A stretch of DNA of 55,209 nucleotides from Sebaldella sp. S0638 (GTDB lineage Bacteria; Fusobacteriota; Fusobacteriia; Fusobacteriales; Leptotrichiaceae), in NCBI RefSeq assembly GCF_024158605.1, contig NZ_JAMZGM010000018.1, positions 1 to 55,209 of the forward strand, given 5' to 3'. The stretch's first letter is position 1. Each line of letters begins with the position of its first letter. Below the pieces are notes generated by a model, which saw nothing but the letters and a program-made list of their open reading frames with translations, had not been told where the DNA came from and did not search any database. The position numbers were made by a program, and so were the translations under genes. Below, in pieces: positions 50,486 through 55,209 of the stretch.

Positions 50486-51517
50486 TGTTGTTTCCCTATT
50501 AACAAGAGATACTGGAATAACAATGTGTTTTTTATTTTTTACTTCGTTCGGCAGTTCTGTTCCATTCATAAGATCAAACAAAAGATTGGAAACCTTATGG
50601 ATAATGGCTTCTCTGTCTTGATTTACAGTAGTTATCTTGGGATAAGAATACTTGGAAATGGAAATATTATCAAAGCCTATGATTTTTACTTTTTCAGGTA
50701 CAGAAATCCCGTGTTCTTTTAGTGAAATCAAGGCGCCGTATGCACGCCAGTCACTGGTAGCAAAAATTCCGTCAAATTCAATACCTTGTGAAACAGCTTC
50801 ATCCACTACTTTTTTTGTTTCATCAAAACTGGAAAGATGACCGTCGAATTTCATCACCAGATTCTCATCAAAAGGTATATTATATTTTTTCAGTGCTTCC
50901 TTATACCCTTCAAATCTCTTCTGGCTGGCAGAAAAACTTCTCTTTTTTGTTAGAATCATTATTTTTCTGCATCCCTTTTTTATCAGTTCTTCTGTTGCGA
51001 GAAAACCGCCTTCATGATGATTAGATTCCACATAAAAAGTATCAGAAGCATGGGGATCAAATATTCTGTCTATACATACCATAGGTATCTTTCTGTAATT
51101 AGAATAAAAATCTTTCGGTGTTTTTTCAAGTGCAGAAATGCAAATAATCCCGTCAACCAGCTTGGAGTCCAGAATCTTGAAATACTCCATCTCTTTTTTG
51201 GAATTCTGGCTGGTATTGCAGATGAAAACAGAATAACCTACTTTAAAAAAGAAATCTTCAATTCCCAGAACAATTTCCGAGAAAAATTCATTTTGAATAT
51301 TGGTTATGATAATTCCTATTGATTTTGACTTGTTCATTTTCAGACTTTTAGCGACCATATTAGGTGTATAATTATACTTTTTCATTAGTGAAAAGACTTT
51401 CTTTTTTGTCTTTTCGGATATCTGCCCGCTGTTATTAATGATTCTCGATACAGTACTGGCAGAAACGCCTGCTAATTTCGCTATGTCTTTCATAGATATT
51501 TTTTCTTTAGGATCCAT
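50483..51517 (-). CDS. LacI family transcriptional regulator
   Basis: A 344-residue repressor. The helix-turn-helix and hinge helix are residues about 8-62 (SMKDIAKLAGVSASTVSRII and YTPNMVAKSLK), followed by a periplasmic-binding-protein-like effector domain (VDGIICISAL, GIFATSDWRAYGAL, IIGFDNISISKY). It lies next to, and convergent with, the PTS/GH38 operon, whose promoter carries a LacI-type palindrome, so it most likely represses that operon until a sugar or sugar phosphate binds. GAGGGG precedes the ATG. No copy of the same palindrome was found at its own promoter. Confidence 0.9.
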   Translation of the reverse strand: MDPKEKISMKDIAKLAGVSASTVSRIINNSGQISEKTKKKVFSLMKKYNYTPNMVAKSLKMNKSKSIGIIITNIQNEFFSEIVLGIEDFFFKVGYSVFICNTSQNSKKEMEYFKILDSKLVDGIICISALEKTPKDFYSNYRKIPMVCIDRIFDPHASDTFYVESNHHEGGFLATEELIKKGCRKIMILTKKRSFSASQKRFEGYKEALKKYNIPFDENLVMKFDGHLSSFDETKKVVDEAVSQGIEFDGIFATSDWRAYGALISLKEHGISVPEKVKIIGFDNISISKYSYPKITTVNQDREAIIHKVSNLLFDLMNGTELPNEVKNKKHIVIPVSLVNRETT

Positions 51518-51566
51518 GTGAAGCCCCTCTATATTTTTGATGTTTTTTTGGTTTCAACTTGATTTT

Positions 51567-51594
51567 ATTTTACCATATATGCCATAAATGTCAA
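51567..51594 (-). promoter_or_regulatory. promoter of the LacI regulator gene
   Basis: The -35 box TTGACA (51594-51589) and -10 box TAAAAT (51572-51567) are 16 bases apart on the minus strand, about 50 bases before the ATG. Confidence 0.65.
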
Positions 51595-51740
51595 TGGTTT
51601 TTAGGTATTTTCCGTTTCATTTTGTTTACGTTCTTTTTTGGTTTAAATCTTAGTATTTTATATAATTTTATAAAATAAAAATTACATGATATAATAAAAT
51701 ACTTAGAAATAGTAATACTAAATAAACAGGAGGATAAAAT

Positions 51741-54032
51741 ATGAATCAAAAATTTTTTGCTTTAATTATACTCATATTTTTAATAACATGCTGTACTAAA
51801 GAAACTAATACTAATAAATCTATGCAGAATCTTTATAAAGATTTTTCATATAAAGTAGATCCGGAAACATTTGATCTCACAATTACTGTTGACGGAAAAG
51901 AAAAAAGTGTTTCAGGCGGTCAGGATAAAATGAAAGTCGCTGATTTGAAGAAAAGCAATGACGGGGTTTCGTGGGAATATCCGGAGAAATCTGTTAATGT
52001 TACAATAAAAAAAGAAAATAATTATCTGGATATCACTATAAAATCAACAGAGAAAAAAGGTATAAAGAATGAATTTGTCTGGCCTTTAGTTTCAGATAAA
52101 TATTACAGTCTTCCATTTGGTGAAGGGAAATATATCCCTGCTGATGACAAATATTTTTCCGAATATCTTGATGCTATGGAAATTGATCCTTTGGAATATT
52201 TTTCTATGAGCTTTTTTTCAGCATCAGACAATGATACTGCTTTTGTGTATATTATAAAAAATATATTTAATAATAAAATAAAATTTGATACAAAAAATAG
52301 CATTGGATTTCAGTTTAGTCATGATTTTACTTCCATAACAGATGATCCGGAATACGGATTCAGGATTTATGTTACCGAAAATAATCCTGTTAATATTGCA
52401 AAAATATATAAAAACTACATTGCGGAACAAAAAAAGTTTAAGACACTTGCTGAAAAAGCAGAAGAAAATAAGAATATCACAAAGCTTTTCGGGGCAGTCC
52501 ATATTTATTTATTTGATAAAACAGTAATTTCTGATGAAGATATAAACTGGGCTAAATTCAGGGAGTATTTATCTTCTGATTCTATGAATCATATAGAGTC
52601 TTTGATTATTAATCATTCTGAAAATAGCCAGGAAGTAATAAATGTTTTTGAGCAAATAAAAAATCAGGACTATGTTGACCAATATCAAAAAAATATTATT
52701 TCACAAGCTTTAAGCCAAAGTTTACTGCTGCAGGAATTTTATGACGAAAAAGCTTTTCCTTTGAAAGGACAAAAAGCGGAAGAACTTTTAAATAAAGGAA
52801 TTGGCAATCTGAATGAAATGGAAATAATCGAACTGAACAAGCAAATCCTGAGCCTTAATTTTCCCGGTGTCTTCAAACCTTATGAAACATGGTCTGCTGA
52901 CAGAAATATAAATCTGATAAAAGGCATACATTCTTCTGGAATTACCAGAGCATGGCTTGGGCTGGACGACTGGACACAGGCATATATAAGTCCTCAGATG
53001 CTGGAATATGCTGAAAGTATCGGATTCTTAACTGCACCTTATGATTCTTACCATTCCATTCATGAACCATTGAAAGAAAAATGGAATACAGCAACATTTT
53101 CAGACAATACTCTTTATGAAAATGCCACAATTACAGATGAAAACGGAAAGAAAATTTCCGGATTTCAAAATGTGGGGAGAAAATTAAATCCCGTTTTATC
53201 TTTATCAGCTGTTAAAGAACGGGTGGGAAATATTTTGGATACAGGTGCAAAATTTAATTCATGGTTTATTGACTGTGATGCAACAGGTGAAATTTATGAT
53301 GATTATTCAAAAAATCACGTCACTGCAAAACAGCAGGATTTAGAGGCCCGAATGAAAAGAATTTCTTATCTGGCTGTTGATAAACATATGGTTACCGGTT
53401 CTGAAGGCGGAAATGATTTTGCCGCACCTTATATAGCCTTTGCACATGGTATTGAGCTGCAGTCTTTTTCCTGGATGGATGACGATATGTCTAAAAATAA
53501 GGAAAGCATGTACTATATAGGGAAATACTATTCAGCAGACGGCGGTGTTCCTGAAAAAATGTCGCTTGAAATTCCTGTAAAAGAAAAGTATAAGAAAATT
53601 TTTCTGGATAATTCCTATAATATCCCTCTTTATAAACTTGTGTACAATGATTCTGTTATTACCACATATCACTGGGATTGGTCTACGTTTAAGATCAAAG
53701 ATGAGGTACAAAACAGAATGCTTTATGAAATATTGTATAATGTTCCCTCTTTATACCATCTTGATAAGTTTCAATGGACGAAGTATAAGGATAGAATTAT
53801 CAAGCATTATGAAGTCTGGTCTCCTTTCAGCCGTGAAGCTGTGATGAGGGAAATGACAGATTTCAGAGTTTTGTCAGATGACAGACTGGTTCAGCTTACT
53901 CAGTACGGAGATGATATAAAGGTAGTCGCCAATTTTTCAGATGGAGAATTCAAATATGAAGGTGATATTATAAATCCACATTCTTTAATTATTTATAATA
54001 AAGATAAGAAAATCGTTTATATTCCTGAATAA
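51741..54032 (+). CDS. lipoprotein resembling a TIM-barrel glycoside hydrolase, family not assigned
   Basis: A 763-residue surface or periplasmic lipoprotein. The signal ends in the lipobox LITC with C17. Residues about 40-260 look like a beta-rich N-terminal domain. Residues about 370-690 have the look of a glycosidase barrel: GITRAWLGLDDW, GFLTAPYDSYHSIHEP, SWFIDCDATGEIYDDYS, VTGSEGGNDFAAPYIAFAHG and TYHWDWS. Candidate catalytic acids are the aspartates in DCDATGE and the glutamate in GSEGG. GH101/GH129-like enzymes came to mind, but this is not certain. AGGAGG precedes the ATG. It follows the mannosidase locus and may feed it. Confidence 0.65.
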   Translation: MNQKFFALIILIFLITCCTKETNTNKSMQNLYKDFSYKVDPETFDLTITVDGKEKSVSGGQDKMKVADLKKSNDGVSWEYPEKSVNVTIKKENNYLDITIKSTEKKGIKNEFVWPLVSDKYYSLPFGEGKYIPADDKYFSEYLDAMEIDPLEYFSMSFFSASDNDTAFVYIIKNIFNNKIKFDTKNSIGFQFSHDFTSITDDPEYGFRIYVTENNPVNIAKIYKNYIAEQKKFKTLAEKAEENKNITKLFGAVHIYLFDKTVISDEDINWAKFREYLSSDSMNHIESLIINHSENSQEVINVFEQIKNQDYVDQYQKNIISQALSQSLLLQEFYDEKAFPLKGQKAEELLNKGIGNLNEMEIIELNKQILSLNFPGVFKPYETWSADRNINLIKGIHSSGITRAWLGLDDWTQAYISPQMLEYAESIGFLTAPYDSYHSIHEPLKEKWNTATFSDNTLYENATITDENGKKISGFQNVGRKLNPVLSLSAVKERVGNILDTGAKFNSWFIDCDATGEIYDDYSKNHVTAKQQDLEARMKRISYLAVDKHMVTGSEGGNDFAAPYIAFAHGIELQSFSWMDDDMSKNKESMYYIGKYYSADGGVPEKMSLEIPVKEKYKKIFLDNSYNIPLYKLVYNDSVITTYHWDWSTFKIKDEVQNRMLYEILYNVPSLYHLDKFQWTKYKDRIIKHYEVWSPFSREAVMREMTDFRVLSDDRLVQLTQYGDDIKVVANFSDGEFKYEGDIINPHSLIIYNKDKKIVYIPE

Positions 54033-54160
54033 ATAATGGTTTGTACGAGGGAAAACTGCGGAGTATAACGGGAATTACAGAATATATAGTTTTTGCTATT
54101 AGCACCGGGAATACTGTATCTTTGAATCAAACTTTATTTTAATAACACAAGGAGGAATAA

Positions 54161-55114
54161 ATGAAAAAAGTATTACTTTTTATTTTTATAAGTTTAAAAT
54201 TATTTGCCGGGTATTCTGTGGATAACGGAACTGTTTCTATTTATGGAAGACCTGTTATTGGTGCTGATATTGACAGTTTTGAGATATTATCTGATTCTTA
54301 TGCTAAAGATAAGTCAAATGTTTATAATGCTGACAGAGTGATAAAAGACGCTGATCCGGCAAGCTTCGTAATATTAGGCGATCCGGCTTATACTAAAGAC
54401 AAGTTGAGGGTTTATCGCTTGGGAACAGTTATTGAAGAAGCTGACCCGGATAGTTTTAAAGTATTTGGAGATTCTGATTTTGCAAGGGATAAAAACAACA
54501 TATATTATGCCGGCTTTATATCAGAAGCAGATGCAGAAAGTTTTGAAATACTGGAAAGTCCGTATGGAAAAGATAAAAATAACTTTTACTTTGGAAATAT
54601 TTTGTTAGGCAAAATTGATAATAAAAGTTTTAAGGTACTGAACTCTACTTTTTCCAGAGATAAGAATCATATTTATTATGGTGATTATCTTAATTACGGA
54701 AATATTATTGTATTCAGAATTGCTGATGTCAGAAGTTTCAGAGTATTAAACGAGTATTATTCAAAAGATAAAAACAATGTTTATTTTTATGATTCGAGAA
54801 TGAGAGGGGCTGATCCGGCGAGTTTTACAATATTGGACAATAGTTACACTAAAGATAAAAATAACGTGTATTATTTCGGTGATAAAATAAATGGTGTTGA
54901 TCCAGCTACTTTTGAAGTTTTGGAAGAGAATCTCGCTTTGGATAAGAGAAATGTTTATTTTAAACAGGTGAAACTCACAGATATTGACAGAAAAAGCTTT
55001 GTTTTTCTCGGTACTAAATGTATTGACAAACATTCATGCTTGGAAAAAGTCTCGTTTTTTAAAGATAAGAATGGTGAATATAATACTTATGAAATAGAAG
55101 AGAATTGGTACTAG
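54161..55114 (+). CDS. secreted DKNYY-repeat protein
   Basis: A 317-residue exported protein with a signal peptide (MKKVLLFIFISLKLFAG). It is made of about nine repeats of roughly 30-35 residues with the DKNYY-family core: (D)SFxxL, a short link, then (S/A)KDKxxVYY, for example FEILSDSYAKDKSNVYN, FTILDNSYTKDKNNVYYFG and FRVLNEYYSKDKNNVYFYD. The repeats probably stack as beta-strands. The family is common in Fusobacteria and Bacteroidetes but its role is unknown. A cysteine pair (TKCIDKHSCLEK) lies near the end. AAGGAGG precedes the ATG. Confidence 0.85.
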   Translation: MKKVLLFIFISLKLFAGYSVDNGTVSIYGRPVIGADIDSFEILSDSYAKDKSNVYNADRVIKDADPASFVILGDPAYTKDKLRVYRLGTVIEEADPDSFKVFGDSDFARDKNNIYYAGFISEADAESFEILESPYGKDKNNFYFGNILLGKIDNKSFKVLNSTFSRDKNHIYYGDYLNYGNIIVFRIADVRSFRVLNEYYSKDKNNVYFYDSRMRGADPASFTILDNSYTKDKNNVYYFGDKINGVDPATFEVLEENLALDKRNVYFKQVKLTDIDRKSFVFLGTKCIDKHSCLEKVSFFKDKNGEYNTYEIEENWY

Positions 55115-55209
55115 TATAGGTTTTACAAAAATAGGGAGTGTGCAAGAAAGTCTGTAAATTAAATCTGATATAATAAAAGATTTGTTTTTCATATATTGAT
55201 TTATCTATT

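Noticed and set aside
55115-55209. Sequence after the DKNYY gene
   Set aside because: Only about 95 bases remain; no terminator, RNA gene or ORF can be supported.

Overview
The window looks like chromosomal DNA of a Gram-negative, fermentative Fusobacteriota bacterium of the Leptotrichiaceae, most like Sebaldella. This is inferred from three things: AT-rich sequence with strong GGAGG ribosome binding sites; many PTS sugar systems beside outer-membrane features (two type V autotransporters, an OmpA-like protein, lipoproteins); and a very large RadD-like autotransporter plus an exosortase K locus. No rRNA, tRNA, CRISPR array or complete insertion sequence was seen.

Layout. 1-4.2 kb: two small membrane proteins, a GNAT acetyltransferase, a cation/proton antiporter behind a fluoride (crcB-type) riboswitch, a YjdF-like membrane protein and a lipoprotein. 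4.4-8.0 kb: a beta-glucoside operon (GH1 enzyme and cellobiose-type EIIC) divergent from its GntR regulator, with a 24-bp perfect palindrome between them. 8.4-9.7 kb: a secreted DUF1254/DUF1214 protein with a paralog at 35.2-36.6 kb. 10.2-18.8 kb: a GntR regulator divergent from a ten-gene operon: hexitol-phosphate-type SDR, four-part mannose-family PTS, MtlD-like dehydrogenase, DhaL, DhaK, hexulose-6-phosphate synthase and 6-phospho-3-hexuloisomerase. This combination is the best candidate in the window for an undescribed pathway.

18.9-20.7 kb and 32.4-34.0 kb form an apparent MerR regulon. A histidine phosphatase, an AdhR-like MerR regulator and a carboxymuconolactone-decarboxylase protein share an almost identical 19-bp-spacer promoter with a flavodoxin/aldo-keto reductase pair about 11.5 kb away. 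20.9-28.7 kb: DUF4189 protein, iron alcohol dehydrogenase, a frameshifted barstar-like gene, an autotransporter, a small OmpA-domain protein, aquaporin and a MOSC protein. 28.9-32.0 kb: exosortase K with a VIT-domain target that appears split into two overlapping reading frames. 34.1-34.9 kb: a lytic transglycosylase and a small membrane/coiled-coil ORF that lacks a usual start codon.

36.9-45.2 kb is one giant autotransporter gene (about 2,766 residues) with many short passenger repeats and a leader containing a 26-codon upstream ORF. 45.8-51.5 kb is a mannosylglycerate-type locus (PTS EIIA, EIIB and EIIC as separate proteins, then a GH38 alpha-mannosidase) with a LacI regulator and a 16-bp palindromic operator just downstream of the promoter. 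The window ends with a lipoprotein resembling a glycoside hydrolase and a DKNYY-repeat secreted protein. Overall the genes describe uptake and phosphorolytic or hydrolytic use of sugars and polyols, plus a surface-adhesin and envelope programme. All functions are read from sequence alone, without database searches.
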